DNA of 64,000 nucleotides from Actinomadura coerulea (GCF_014208105.1 NZ_JACHMQ010000001.1:2418001-2482000), one strand, 5' to 3'; counted from the stretch's first letter, positions 17,197-30,534 are shown. The notes: a model not told the origin generated them from the sequence alone. A program made the numbers and translations.

Positions 17197-18135
17197 ATGG
17201 ACACCACGACCACGATCACGCCGCTCGGCGGGGACGTCTACGAGATCGACACCCGGATGGCCGGCCACACCGGCATCACCGCCGGATACCTGATCCTCTC
17301 CGACCGGCCATGCCTGGTGGAGCCGGGCACGGCCGGTTCGGCGCCCGTCGTCCAGGCCGCCCTGCGCGAGATGGGCGTGGGCCCGGACGACCTGGCGAGC
17401 GTCGTCGTGACGCACATCCACCTCGACCACGCGGGCGGCGTCGGCGACATCGCCGGCATGTACCCGGGCGCGGAGGTCGTCGTCCACGAGAAGGGCGCCC
17501 GGCACCTGGCGGACCCGTCCCGCCTCATGCGCAGCGCGCGCATGGTCTACGGCGACGCCCTCGACACCCTGTTCGGCGAGCTGAAGCCGACGGACGCGGC
17601 GCGGATCCGCGCCGTCGAGGACACCGGCGTCGTCGACCTCGGCGGCGGGCGGCGGCTGGAGTCGCACTACTCCCCCGGCCACGCCAAGCACCACGTCGGG
17701 CTGGTCGACTCGCAGACCGGCGACCTGTACGTGGGCGACGCCGCCGGCATCTACATCCCGGAGACGGCGGACGTGCGGCCCGCCACGCCGCCCCCGGACT
17801 TCGACCTCGGCACGGCGCTGGAGTCGATCGGCAGGTTCCGGTCACTGGGCCCGCAGCGGCTGCTGTTCGCGCACTACGGGCCCGTGCGGGAGGTCGAGGA
17901 AACGCTGGAGCGCTCGGCGGAGGAGCTGCGGATCTGGGTGGACGCCGTCCGGGACGCCCGCGACCAGGGCCTGGACCTCGACCACGCCGTCGCGATGGTC
18001 GTCGACCGCACCAGGGGCCGCTACGCGTCCATGGGCGACGACGTCGATCCGGAACTGGCAGCCAAGTACGAGCTGCTCAACAGCGCCGAGAGCAACGTCG
18101 CCGGCATCATGCACGCCCTCGGCCGGCACGCCTAG
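17197..18135 (+). CDS. MBL-fold metallo-hydrolase
   Basis: This 312-residue metallo-beta-lactamase-fold hydrolase has the metal-binding THIHLDHAGG motif (HxHxDH), a later SPGHAKHHVG histidine, the bridging Asp in VGDAAG, and a C-terminal HYGPV histidine. These give a complete dinuclear metal site. The C-terminal ~90 residues are helical, as in glyoxalase II-like members. The substrate cannot be told from sequence; thioesters and lactones are common in this fold. It starts 7 nt after the DUF1015 stop codon. Confidence 0.87.
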   Translation: MDTTTTITPLGGDVYEIDTRMAGHTGITAGYLILSDRPCLVEPGTAGSAPVVQAALREMGVGPDDLASVVVTHIHLDHAGGVGDIAGMYPGAEVVVHEKGARHLADPSRLMRSARMVYGDALDTLFGELKPTDAARIRAVEDTGVVDLGGGRRLESHYSPGHAKHHVGLVDSQTGDLYVGDAAGIYIPETADVRPATPPPDFDLGTALESIGRFRSLGPQRLLFAHYGPVREVEETLERSAEELRIWVDAVRDARDQGLDLDHAVAMVVDRTRGRYASMGDDVDPELAAKYELLNSAESNVAGIMHALGRHA

Positions 18136-18139
18136 GGGT

Positions 18140-19306
18140 TCAGCGGCGGAACGGGCCGGTCACCTCGAAGGTATAGCCGTCCGTCCCCGCGATGAACCCG
18201 CTCTTGCCGCGCTGGGACGAGAAGTACAGGCGCGACCCGTCCGGGCTGAACGCCGTCCCAGTGATCTCCGACTCGTCGTGGCCCAGCACGCGCAGGAACG
18301 GCGTCACGATCCCCTGGGCGGTGATGAGGTTGATCTCCATGTTGTCGCCGTCCTCGGCGACGTAGAGGTCGCCGGTCGCCGCGGCGGTCACCGCGTCGAC
18401 CCCGTGCAGGGGCGCCTCGCCGCTGGTGACGAGGTCGTCGTCGTAGGTGATGTCCAGCCGCGCGGCGGCCGCGTCGTACGCCCAGACGCGGTTGTCGCCC
18501 TTGGTGGTGAAGTAGCAGACGCCGCGCGTGTAGTAGCAGCCCTCACCGCCGTGGAAGCGCATGGCGCCGTCCACCTGGTCCCGGGTGGGCGTGAGCCACA
18601 CCTGCGGGTTCGGTACCTTCGCCCACTGGACGGGGCCCGTACCGGAGCCGACCAGCACTTCGAGCGTCCCGGAAGACAGGTCACCCCAGGTCTGCGGCCG
18701 GAACCGGTAGAAGCACCCGTCCGACTGGTCCTCGGTGAGGTAGACGACCTTGCGCTCGGGGTCGGAGGCCGCCGCCTCGTGCTTGAACCGGCCCAGCGCC
18801 GGGCGGGACACGGCCCCCTTCTGCCCGCGCGGGTCCGTCTCGTGGACGAGGCCGAGGTCGTGCTCCTCGCACGACAGCCACGTCCCCCACGGCGTCGCGC
18901 CTCCGGAGCAGTTCAGCGAGGTGCCGTTGAGGATCCGGTACGCCGACGTGACCTTCCCGGCGGCGTCGAACCGCATCGCCGACACCCCGCCGACGGCGGG
19001 CACCTCCGAGTTGCTGACGTAGATCCAGCCGTCCCCGTCGCGGAAGCACGCACCCCCGTCGGGGGCCGGATGCCACGTGTACCTCGTCCCCTCGACGCGC
19101 TGGAGCGAGCGCGCCACGACGCGGCTGGTGAACCCCTGCGGCAGCTGCACCCCGTTGGCGTCCGCGGCCAGCGGCGGCCCGTACGGGCTCGGGCCGGGCT
19201 GCGCGGGCCCCGATGCGAAGGCCCGCTGCCACAGGGCTCCCGAGAAGGCGGTCGTCCCGCCCGCGACGGCGGCGGCGCGCAGGAACGTGCGTCGGTCGAG
19301 GGGCAT
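18140..19306 (-). CDS. Tat-exported PhoX-like (DUF839) protein
   Basis: This 388-residue secreted protein begins with a twin-arginine signal (PLDRRTFLRAAAVAGGTTAF, cleavage near AFAS). The DUF839/PhoX hallmark CSGGATPWGTWLSCEEH follows, and the rest is beta-propeller-like, with repeated WGDLSSG and GDNRVWAYD-type blades. PhoX enzymes are Ca2+/Fe3+ phosphatases; this homologue is shorter than classical PhoX (about 600 residues or more), so phosphatase activity is uncertain. The ATG at 19306 has GGAG 6 nt upstream. It is convergent with the MBL hydrolase (gap 4 bp). Confidence 0.85.
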   Translation of the reverse strand: MPLDRRTFLRAAAVAGGTTAFSGALWQRAFASGPAQPGPSPYGPPLAADANGVQLPQGFTSRVVARSLQRVEGTRYTWHPAPDGGACFRDGDGWIYVSNSEVPAVGGVSAMRFDAAGKVTSAYRILNGTSLNCSGGATPWGTWLSCEEHDLGLVHETDPRGQKGAVSRPALGRFKHEAAASDPERKVVYLTEDQSDGCFYRFRPQTWGDLSSGTLEVLVGSGTGPVQWAKVPNPQVWLTPTRDQVDGAMRFHGGEGCYYTRGVCYFTTKGDNRVWAYDAAAARLDITYDDDLVTSGEAPLHGVDAVTAAATGDLYVAEDGDNMEINLITAQGIVTPFLRVLGHDESEITGTAFSPDGSRLYFSSQRGKSGFIAGTDGYTFEVTGPFRR

Positions 19307-19411
19307 GGCAACTCCAAAGAGTCGGTCTCCGCCGGACGCATCCGGCGGCCCCCCGAACGGCACGGTCCCGTGAATATCCGGGAAACCTACCCGCCAGTCA
19401 AGTAGCGGAGG

Positions 19412-21583
19412 TCAGTCCGCCTGCGGCCGCTCCTCGCCGGTCTGCTTCGGCTCCAGGAACACCGCCGGGGCCTGGTGCGCGCCCTCGTCCGGCGAGTCCA
19501 GCACCTCGGGCTCGGCGGGCCTGAACGCGATGTCGGTCGCCGACGCCTCGACGGGCTCCGGCTCCTCGGCGGGCTCCGGCTCCTCGGCGGGCTCCGGCTC
19601 CTCGGCGGCTTCGGGCTCCTCGACGGGCTCCGGCGCCTCGACCTCGGCGGACTCCTCCACCGGCGCTTCGATGGGCTCCTTCACCTGGACCTCGCCGGCC
19701 TCCTCCTCGTCCTCTTCCGTGTCGAGGATCTGGAGGCCTTCGAGCTCGGCGTACCGTTCGGCCGCGTCGGTGTCCCCGTCGCGGTCGGCGGCGGAGGCCC
19801 GCGCGAACCAGTCGGACGCCTCGTCCTCGCGTCCGGCCTCGACCAGTGCGTCCGCGTACGCGTAGAACAGCCGCACCGACCACGGCCGGAGCCGCCGGTC
19901 GCGCAGCTCCGGGATCTGCAGGGTGACCACGGCCGCGTCGTTCTGGCCCATGTCGCGCCGCACGCCGGACTCCACGATGCGCAGTTCGACGCGCTCCGCC
20001 GGGTCGAGCTTCTCCGCCTCCGGCGACTTGATCAGGTCGAGGGCGCGTTCGGGCCGCCCGAGACCGCGCTCGCAGTCGGCCATGACGGCCAGGTAGGACG
20101 AGTCGCCGCCGCCCAGCCGGCGCGCGGCCCGCAGTTCGGCGATCGCCTCCGCCCACTCCCCCGCGTGGTAGGCCGCGATTCCGGCGGCCTCCCGCACGAT
20201 GCCGACGCGGGACGCGAGCCGCCGCGCCGCCTTCGCGTGCCGGTAGGCCTGCTCGGGCTCGTCCTCGGCGAGGCGGCCCGCCATCACCAGGTGCCGGGCG
20301 ACCTTCACCGCCAGGTCCTTCGGCAGCGTGCGCAGCTCCTCGCGCGCCTCGACGTCCAGCTCGTCGCCGGTGACGTCCTCGGGCAGCAGCGGATCGTCAT
20401 GCTTCGGCGCCGGACGCTCACGCTCCTCGTACCGCGCCGACCGGTCCCCGCGATCGCGAGGCGGCCCGTAGGAGCGTTCGCCGTCCTGAGGGCGTCTCGG
20501 CCCACCACGGCCCTTGAACGGCCTGTCGCGCTCCCCTGGACGTCCTTCGCGCTTGCCTTCGAACCGCCGCCCGGCCTGGCCACGCTCATCGCGCTCATCA
20601 CGGCGCCCCTTGAAGGGGCGATCCTGCGGACGCCCCTGGGAGCGACGCTCACCCTGGCCGCCACGTCCCTGGAACCCCCCAGGCCGCCCTTCCCGGCGCG
20701 GCCCGCCGCCCCCCTGCCCCGCACGAGGCGCACGGTTCTCGAAGGGACGGCCTTCACGACGCTCGCCGCCCCCACCAGAGAAGCGATCGTCCCTACGCTC
20801 ACCACGCGGACCGGAGAAACGGTTATCGCGACGCTCGCCACCCTGACCCGAGGACCGGTTGTCCCGGCGCTCGCCACCCTGACCGGAGGAACGGTCGTCC
20901 CTACGCTCGCCACCCTGACCCGAGAACCGGTTATCGCGACGCTCGCCACCCTGGCCGGAGAAACGGCCTTCTTTACGCTCGCCACGCGGGCCAGAGAACC
21001 GGTTGTCCCGGCGCTCGCCGCTCTCCCCCGAGAAACGGCCCTCTTTACGCTCGCCGCGCTGGCCGGAGAAGCGGTCGTCCCTACGCTCGCCACGCGGACC
21101 CGAGAAGCGGTTGTCGCGACGCTCGCCACCCTGACCGGAGGAGCAATCGTCCCTACGCTCACCACGCGGACCAGAAAAACGGCCTTCCTTGCGCTCACCG
21201 CGCGGCCCTGAGAAGCGGCCGTCCTTCCGCTCGCCGCCCTGGCCGCCGAAACGACCTTCCGAGCGACCTCCGCGGGATTCGGGACGCCGATCGTCGCGGT
21301 TGTCGTCGGAGCGCTTGAAGGGACGGCCGGGCTTGCGGTCATCGCGCTTACCCCGCGTGTCCCGCTCCTGCCTGTCTCCCGGACGACCGCGTCCGCCCTG
21401 GGGGCCGCCGGCGCGGAACCCCCCGCCGCGGGGGCCGGCGCTCTTGCGGGCCCCAGGGCCTCCCTGGCCGCCACGGGGATCGCCCCCACGGCGGGCCGGT
21501 GTATCACGCCGCCCGTTGCCGCCCCGCCGCTCGCGGCTGTCGTCGCTGCGGCCGTCCTCTTCCGCGCTCATCACGTCCGTCAC
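19412..21583 (-). CDS. RG-rich tandem-repeat protein with TPR-like C-terminal domain
   Basis: This 723-residue protein has three parts. Residues 1-116 are Gly/Arg-rich and disordered, and residues 117-272 are 13 tandem 12-residue repeats of type GERRDNRFSGPR. More RG-rich sequence runs to about 390. Residues about 405-640 are a helical TPR-like array (LRTLPKDLAVKVARHLVMAG, YAYADALVEAGREDEASDWF). A Glu/Pro tail with PEPAEE repeats ends the chain. Highly basic and highly acidic regions in one chain suggest RNA binding with self-association. Start is GTG 21583 or ATG 21571; neither has a good ribosome-binding site. It lies directly downstream of the rRNA operon terminator on the same strand. Function unknown. 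Confidence 0.8.
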   Translation of the reverse strand: MTDVMSAEEDGRSDDSRERRGGNGRRDTPARRGGDPRGGQGGPGARKSAGPRGGGFRAGGPQGGRGRPGDRQERDTRGKRDDRKPGRPFKRSDDNRDDRRPESRGGRSEGRFGGQGGERKDGRFSGPRGERKEGRFSGPRGERRDDCSSGQGGERRDNRFSGPRGERRDDRFSGQRGERKEGRFSGESGERRDNRFSGPRGERKEGRFSGQGGERRDNRFSGQGGERRDDRSSGQGGERRDNRSSGQGGERRDNRFSGPRGERRDDRFSGGGGERREGRPFENRAPRAGQGGGGPRREGRPGGFQGRGGQGERRSQGRPQDRPFKGRRDERDERGQAGRRFEGKREGRPGERDRPFKGRGGPRRPQDGERSYGPPRDRGDRSARYEERERPAPKHDDPLLPEDVTGDELDVEAREELRTLPKDLAVKVARHLVMAGRLAEDEPEQAYRHAKAARRLASRVGIVREAAGIAAYHAGEWAEAIAELRAARRLGGGDSSYLAVMADCERGLGRPERALDLIKSPEAEKLDPAERVELRIVESGVRRDMGQNDAAVVTLQIPELRDRRLRPWSVRLFYAYADALVEAGREDEASDWFARASAADRDGDTDAAERYAELEGLQILDTEEDEEEAGEVQVKEPIEAPVEESAEVEAPEPVEEPEAAEEPEPAEEPEPAEEPEPVEASATDIAFRPAEPEVLDSPDEGAHQAPAVFLEPKQTGEERPQAD
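20768..21235 (-). repeat. Coding minisatellite: 13 x 36 bp (12-residue GERRDxRFSGxx)
   Basis: Thirteen contiguous 36-bp units encode GERKDGRFSGPR, GERRDDRFSGQR, GERRDNRFSGQG and similar. A fourteenth degenerate unit (GERREGRPFENR) follows. Variation is confined to a few positions (RD/KE, N/D/G, F/S, last two residues), which indicates expansion by unequal exchange with amino-acid selection. All units are in frame. Confidence 0.92.
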
Positions 21584-21640
21584 TGTTCTTGATGGTTCGG
21601 TGGAGTCTTCAGCCTACTTCGGCCGGGCCCATGACATGCG

Positions 21641-21683
21641 TCGAGGGCCGCCCCGAAAAAAAAAATTCCAGGGCGACCCTCGA
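21641..21683 (-). terminator. rRNA operon terminator with U-tract inside a 13-bp inverted repeat
   Basis: Past the 5S end on the minus strand, a short AGGG-TCG-CCCT hairpin is followed by GGAA and a run of ten T. The T-run itself is the loop of a larger stem: TCGAGGGTCGCCC (21671-21683) pairs with GGGCGGCCCTCGA (21641-21653), with one U-G wobble. Termination presumably occurs at the U-run after the small hairpin. Confidence 0.7.
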
Positions 21684-21692
21684 CCAATTCAA

Positions 21693-21810
21693 GTCCGGCG
21701 GTGTCCTACTCTCCCACACGGTCTCCCATGCAGTACCATCGGCGCTGAAGGGCTTAACTTCCGGGTTCGGGATGGGACCGGGTGTTTCCCCCTCGCCAAA
21801 ACCACCGAAC
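21693..21810 (-). rRNA. rrf: 5S ribosomal RNA
   Basis: The 118-nt gene reads GTTCGGTGGTTTTGGCGAGG at its 5' end and ends in GTAGGACACCGCCGGAC. The ends pair (GTTCGG with CCGGAC), and the internal CCCATCCCGAACCCGGAAGT region is the universal 5S core. Boundaries are set by the terminal helix. Confidence 0.95.
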
Positions 21811-21972
21811 GTCTCAACGCACCACCCCCACAAACACCAGGAGGGTGTGCAAATCCACGTCCGAACCATTCGGCTCAGAATTCACTTATCAAAACAGCGG
21901 TCACCCAGTTGTTTCCTGGGAACCACACAGGGACGCGAACATCGTCTCGCAGCGACTCACTCTGAACGTTCA

Positions 21973-27054
<5,082 letters not shown>

Positions 27055-27238
27055 GGTCCAACGACCAACCAGGGGGCGAACCCCAGCCGGCCAAACCTCA
27101 GGAAACAATCCCGGCATCACCATCCCCAACGGGATGGCATTGCCTCAAAGAAATCCCCACCACCCCACAAAGTGGAGCGGCACGGGGCGACCCGGCCAAA
27201 ACATGGCCGAGCCGATAAAGGCACTGGCTTTTAACACG

Positions 27239-27253
27239 CTGTTGAGTTCTCAA
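27239..27253 (-). promoter_or_regulatory. rRNA leader box (TTGAGAACTCAACAG)
   Basis: On the minus strand the leader upstream of 16S contains TTGAGAACTCAACAG, nearly repeated in the 16S-23S spacer (TTGAGAACTGCACAG). Duplication ahead of both large rRNAs fits an antitermination or processing element. The assignment is inferred from position and repetition. Confidence 0.6.
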
Positions 27254-27315
27254 GAAACGGACACCCACCGCGCCGGACCCGCTTTCGCGTTTCCCGCCCC
27301 GGGGCGACTTGTCTT

Positions 27316-27343
27316 ACTTTATCAGATCCGCTCGGACTGTCAA
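27316..27343 (-). promoter_or_regulatory. Proximal rrn promoter
   Basis: On the minus strand, TTGACA (27338-27343) and TAAAGT (27316-27321) are separated by 16 bp. This is a near-consensus housekeeping-sigma promoter about 260 bp upstream of mature 16S. The flanking sequence is duplicated at the distal promoter. Confidence 0.75.
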
Positions 27344-27407
27344 TTCCGGGCTTTTCCGATCTGCCATTCCGGTTCCGCTTGCGCGGTTCCTTCCCGGCAG
27401 TGGTGCT

Positions 27408-27435
27408 ATTTCATCAGATCCGGTCCGATTGTCAA
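27408..27435 (-). promoter_or_regulatory. Distal rrn promoter
   Basis: TTGACA (27430-27435) and TGAAAT (27408-27413) are separated by 16 bp on the minus strand. The surroundings (AGGTTCG before, CGGATCTGAT in the spacer) repeat the proximal promoter about 92 bp away. The rRNA operon thus has tandem promoters, as in other actinomycetes. Confidence 0.7.
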
Positions 27436-27464
27436 ATCGAACCTTTTCCGATCACCACGGCACG

Positions 27465-27489
27465 GCCGACACGACTGAGCCGTGTCGGC
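27465..27489. promoter_or_regulatory. Palindrome upstream of the rrn promoters
   Basis: GCCGACACG and CGTGTCGGC are perfect 9-bp arms around a 7-nt loop, 30 bp upstream of the distal -35 box. It could be a regulator site or a structural boundary between the rRNA operon and the divergent genes. No T-run follows. The remaining ~220 bp to the next gene show nothing else clear. Confidence 0.45.
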
Positions 27490-27710
27490 TGGTTCGGTGG
27501 TGGTTTCCCCGTGCTTCGGCCGGCCGCCATGCGGGCGTCCTGCATCCGTGAGGGGACGAGGAGATAACTTACGCGGCCGGAGCTCCGGAGTCAAACCGGC
27601 GCCCCGGCGAGATGCTCTCCCACCAGGTTGCGACGGATTGGGGGAACCCGGTGTGGCCTGTCACCATCTATCTAAGTAGATCACCCAGCCCAAGCAGGAG
27701 AGGTGCCCCC

Positions 27711-28001
27711 ATGGCCTACCCACCCGCCCCGCCGCCGCCCCCGAGCTCCGGCGCCGGATCTCCGCCGCCGAACCACCTCCCGTGGGCGATCGCGACCACG
27801 ATCCTGTGCTGCCTGCCCGCGGGCGTCGTGTCCATCGTCTATGCCGCCCAGGTCAACTCCAAGTGGTCGGCAGGCGACCAGGCCGGTGCGATCAAGTCCT
27901 CCAACAACGCCAAGACCTGGGCGATCGTGTCCGCGGTCCTCGGCGTGATCGTCGGTGCCATCTACTTCTTCGTCGCCATGGCCGGGAACAGCGGCAGCTG
28001 A
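27711..28001 (+). CDS. CD225/dispanin family membrane protein
   Basis: This 96-residue protein has a Pro-rich N-terminus (about 22 residues) and two membrane segments, PWAIATTILCCLPAGVVSIV and TWAIVSAVLGVIVGAIYFFV. They are joined by the loop VNSKWSAGDQAGAIKSSNNA. This is the CD225/dispanin layout, with the double Cys in the first helix and the conserved SNNAK(T)W entry into the second. Bacterial members are of unknown function; eukaryotic members (IFITM) reshape membranes. The ribosome-binding site AGGAGAGG lies 7 nt before the ATG. It sits 3 bp upstream of a DUF2752 gene, so the two are co-expressed. Confidence 0.88.
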   Translation: MAYPPAPPPPPSSGAGSPPPNHLPWAIATTILCCLPAGVVSIVYAAQVNSKWSAGDQAGAIKSSNNAKTWAIVSAVLGVIVGAIYFFVAMAGNSGS

Positions 28002-28004
28002 CCG

Positions 28005-28478
28005 ATGACGAACGAGTCCCAGCCCGTCCCGCTCTCGCGGGGCGGGCTGGTTCCCGAAACGCCGGACGAGGCTCGGCAGCCCCTCGCCGTCCGGCTGCTG
28101 AGGCCCGGTGGGGTACTGGTCCTCAGCGTCGCGGCCGTCTTGTACGTCGCCGCGGTCGACCCCAATGAGGCAGGGCACTATCCGACATGCCCGTTCCTCG
28201 CGCTCACCGGGTTCCAGTGCCCGGGTTGCGGATCGATGCGCACCGTCCACGCGCTCGCCCACGGTCATCTCCGGGAGGCGTTCGGCCTGAACGTGCTGAC
28301 CGTCGTGATGCTCCCGGTCCTGGCGTTCTTCTGGCTCCGCTGGGCGAGAGCCCGCGCCCTGGATCGTCCGGTGAGGACGAAGGTGGCACACCCCGCGCTG
28401 ATCTGGGCACTGTTCGGCGCCATCCTCCTCTTCTGGCTGATCAGAAACCTCCCGGTCGGATCGGCCCTCGCCGCCTGA
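28005..28478 (+). CDS. DUF2752 membrane protein
   Basis: This 157-residue protein has three predicted membrane helices (about residues 33-50, 94-112 and 129-148). Between the first two lies the family signature CPFLALTGFQCPGCGSMRTV, followed by ALAHGHLREAFGLN. The CPGCG motif suggests a metal site or redox-active thiols at the membrane face. No function is established for DUF2752 to my knowledge. It is translationally adjacent to the CD225 gene, with only 3 bp between. Confidence 0.87.
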   Translation: MTNESQPVPLSRGGLVPETPDEARQPLAVRLLRPGGVLVLSVAAVLYVAAVDPNEAGHYPTCPFLALTGFQCPGCGSMRTVHALAHGHLREAFGLNVLTVVMLPVLAFFWLRWARARALDRPVRTKVAHPALIWALFGAILLFWLIRNLPVGSALAA

Positions 28479-28679
28479 CCACCAGCGGCCAAGGACCGGT
28501 CGCTCCCGTCCCCGCGACCAGGACAGGCACCGCCCCGCGCCCGCTGACAGTTAGGTCAAGGGTCGCCCAGCATCAGCCGCGAGCCCGACGCGGCCACTCG
28601 CCCATGTGAGGCGGGTGGAGCGTGCTGGGCCGAAATCCGCTCGCCCGGGTCCTCGTTCGGAGTTCAGACTCTGTACGTG

Positions 28680-29156
28680 ATGGAAGTAGCTCTGAGTCCC
28701 CTGGACGAGCCCGCACTGGCGCGGCTGCTCGACGCGGCCGTGGCCGGCGCGGATCCCCTGGAGGTCATGCCTCCGGTCATCGGCGCGCCCGGCTGGACGC
28801 CTGAGCGCCGGACGGCGTTCGTGGAGTTCCACCGTGCGAGATGCCTGAACCCTGCGACGGCGGTGGAGCGCACGTGGGTGGTCGATGTGGACGGCGAAGC
28901 GGTCGGGGCGGCGCGCTTGCAGCCCCGCGGGGACGCCGTGGAGGCGGGCATCTGGTTGAGCCGCGCTTCTCGGGGCCGCGGGATCGGCTCACGAGTCACG
29001 GCGTTGCTGCTGGCTGAGGCCCGGTCGACCGGAGCGGCAAGGTTCCTCGCCTCGACGACGACCGGCAACCACGGCGCCCGCGCGTTGCTGGCGAGCGCGG
29101 GCGCCGTGCTCACCACTGAAGGGGACGAGGTGACCGCCGAGCTTGCGCTCGGCTGA
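28680..29156 (+). CDS. GNAT family N-acetyltransferase
   Basis: This acetyltransferase of 158 residues shows the acetyl-CoA pyrophosphate-binding loop SRASRGRGIGSRVTALLLAE (R/Q-x-x-G-x-G/A type) preceded by the beta4 strand VEAGIWL, and ends with NHGARALLASAGA. The first 60 residues include HRARCLNP, a variable acceptor-binding arm. The target is not predictable. No ribosome-binding site precedes the GTG-ATG pair, so the mRNA may be leaderless. Confidence 0.83.
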   Translation: MEVALSPLDEPALARLLDAAVAGADPLEVMPPVIGAPGWTPERRTAFVEFHRARCLNPATAVERTWVVDVDGEAVGAARLQPRGDAVEAGIWLSRASRGRGIGSRVTALLLAEARSTGAARFLASTTTGNHGARALLASAGAVLTTEGDEVTAELALG

Positions 29157-29724
29157 AGCCGATCTCCTGTCGGCCCCTAAGCATGCGTCCACTCCCGACC
29201 GCGAAGAGGACTCAAGAGACTTCCGCCAGAGGCGGGACCGCACCTCGGCGATCGCCATTCGACTCGGACGCGCCACGTTGGTGCGCTCGTTCGGGTCGGC
29301 GAGACGGCGACGGCGACGGCGACCGGAGATGGACGCGTCCCGTATGCGGCGGTGTCCGCTGCTGCACGATGTCCTGTCCCGGCTGGCACACGAACCTCAC
29401 GGCCCCACGGAGGAACTACCGTCGCCCAGCGGTGGTGGTGTGGCTTGGCTGGCGGGCCGCGTTCACGGTCACGTGCGCCTGGGCGGCTGACGTGATCATC
29501 GAAGCGGCGTCGGCGGGTTGCTCGGGCATCACGAACGGCGGCAGCGCGGCGCCGCCAGAGATACGAAAAGAATCCGCCTTCACAGTGTGAGCGCATTCTT
29601 TTGAAAGATGAGAGGTTGTCCGCCCGGCGGCGTCCGGCGGTGCTCCTGTACGGGGCGGTCAACGCGTTGATGGGGCGTCCGGCTGTGGCCCGGCTGCCCG
29701 GTTCACCAAGCGTCGACGGGCCGG
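29157..29724. other. Non-coding or degraded interval
   Basis: In these 568 bp I see no open frame with convincing codon use or a recognisable family in any frame. Short Arg/Gly-rich frames exist, but their composition is that of random GC-rich DNA. There is a run of GACGGC hexamers near 29310 and the palindrome described separately at 29566-29602. It lies between convergent genes. Confidence 0.6.
29566..29602. terminator. Compound palindrome, probable bidirectional terminator
   Basis: Outer arms AAAAGAAT (29566-29573) and ATTCTTTT (29595-29602) enclose a second perfect palindrome TCACAGTGTGA (29580-29590). It is AT-rich in GC-rich surroundings and lies between the convergent GNAT and crotonase genes. 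Each strand ends the structure with TCTTTT, as expected of a two-way terminator. A protein-binding site is the alternative. Confidence 0.5.
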
Positions 29725-30534
29725 TCAGGCCGGGTCGGTGAAGGCGGGCGGGCGCTTGTCGAAGTAGGCGCGGACGGCCTCCACCTGGTTGGGGCTTCCT
29801 CGCAGGGCGCCGAGCGCGCGGGACTCCTCCAGGAACTGGCCGGCCAGATCGGTGTCGGCGGCGCGGTTGAGCAGGCGCTTGGCTCCGCGGACGGCGTCGG
29901 GACTGTTGGCGGCGATCTCGCGGGCGAGCTCCGCGGCGGCGGCGTGCGGGTCGTCGGCGGTTCGGGTGGCCAGGCCGATGCGGACGGCGTCCGCGCCGGA
30001 GATCATGCGGCCGGTGAAGGTGAGCTCCTTCGCGACGTCCTCCCCGACGAGGCGGATCAGTGCGGCGGTGCCGGTCATATCGGGCACCAGGCCCCAGCGG
30101 ATCTCCAGGACCGACAGGCGCGCGTCCGGGGCGACGATCCGGATGTCGGCACCGAGCGCGATCTGCAGTCCGCCGCCGAGGGCGTGCCCGTGGACGGCGG
30201 CGATGACGGGCTGCGGCAGCTCCCGCCACACGTGCACGGCCTGCTGTCCGAGGTTGGTGATGCGTCCCGGCTCGCGCGCGGTGATGTCGCCGGCGCGCCG
30301 CCCGGCGCCGTCGCCGGCCATGGCGGCGAAGTTCGCGAAGTCCAGGCCGGCGCAGAACGCGCGGCCCTCCCCCGACAGGATCACGGCCCGGACCGAGCCG
30401 TCCGCGGCGAGGGCGTCCCCGGTGCGGGCGAGCGCCTCGAACGTGGCCAGGTCGAGGGCGTTCAGCTTGTCGGGACGGTTGAGCCGCACGTCGGCGACCC
30501 CTTCGCGGACGTGCACGGTGACGCGGTCGGTCAT
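29725..30534 (-). CDS. Enoyl-CoA hydratase/isomerase (crotonase family)
   Basis: This 269-residue crotonase-fold enzyme has the CoA/oxyanion segment GEGRAFCAGLDFA, the second oxyanion helix GHALGGGLQIALGADIRI and LSVLEIRWGLVPDMTG, which holds a candidate catalytic acid. The usual second acidic residue context (GxGGTQ) is replaced by PDMTGT, as in several actinobacterial paralogues, so the reaction (hydratase, isomerase or other) is open. The ATG follows GAGAGGG. It is probably a beta-oxidation-type enzyme. It is followed by the terminator-like palindrome. Confidence 0.88.
   Translation of the reverse strand: MTDRVTVHVREGVADVRLNRPDKLNALDLATFEALARTGDALAADGSVRAVILSGEGRAFCAGLDFANFAAMAGDGAGRRAGDITAREPGRITNLGQQAVHVWRELPQPVIAAVHGHALGGGLQIALGADIRIVAPDARLSVLEIRWGLVPDMTGTAALIRLVGEDVAKELTFTGRMISGADAVRIGLATRTADDPHAAAAELAREIAANSPDAVRGAKRLLNRAADTDLAGQFLEESRALGALRGSPNQVEAVRAYFDKRPPAFTDPA

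Noticed and set aside
19412..19640. The PEPAEE-rich segment as a separate small gene
   Set aside because: It is continuous and in frame with the TPR-like domain of the large RG-repeat protein, with no start signal of its own.
20768..21235. Possible CRISPR array (regular 36-bp spacing)
   Set aside because: Units are contiguous with no unique spacers, and all are in frame encoding a 12-residue repeat within one protein.
29183..29590. A 135-codon plus-strand open frame in the gap after the GNAT gene
   Set aside because: Composition (Arg, Gly, Asp runs from GACGGC repeats), the lack of a ribosome-binding site and no recognisable family speak against a gene.
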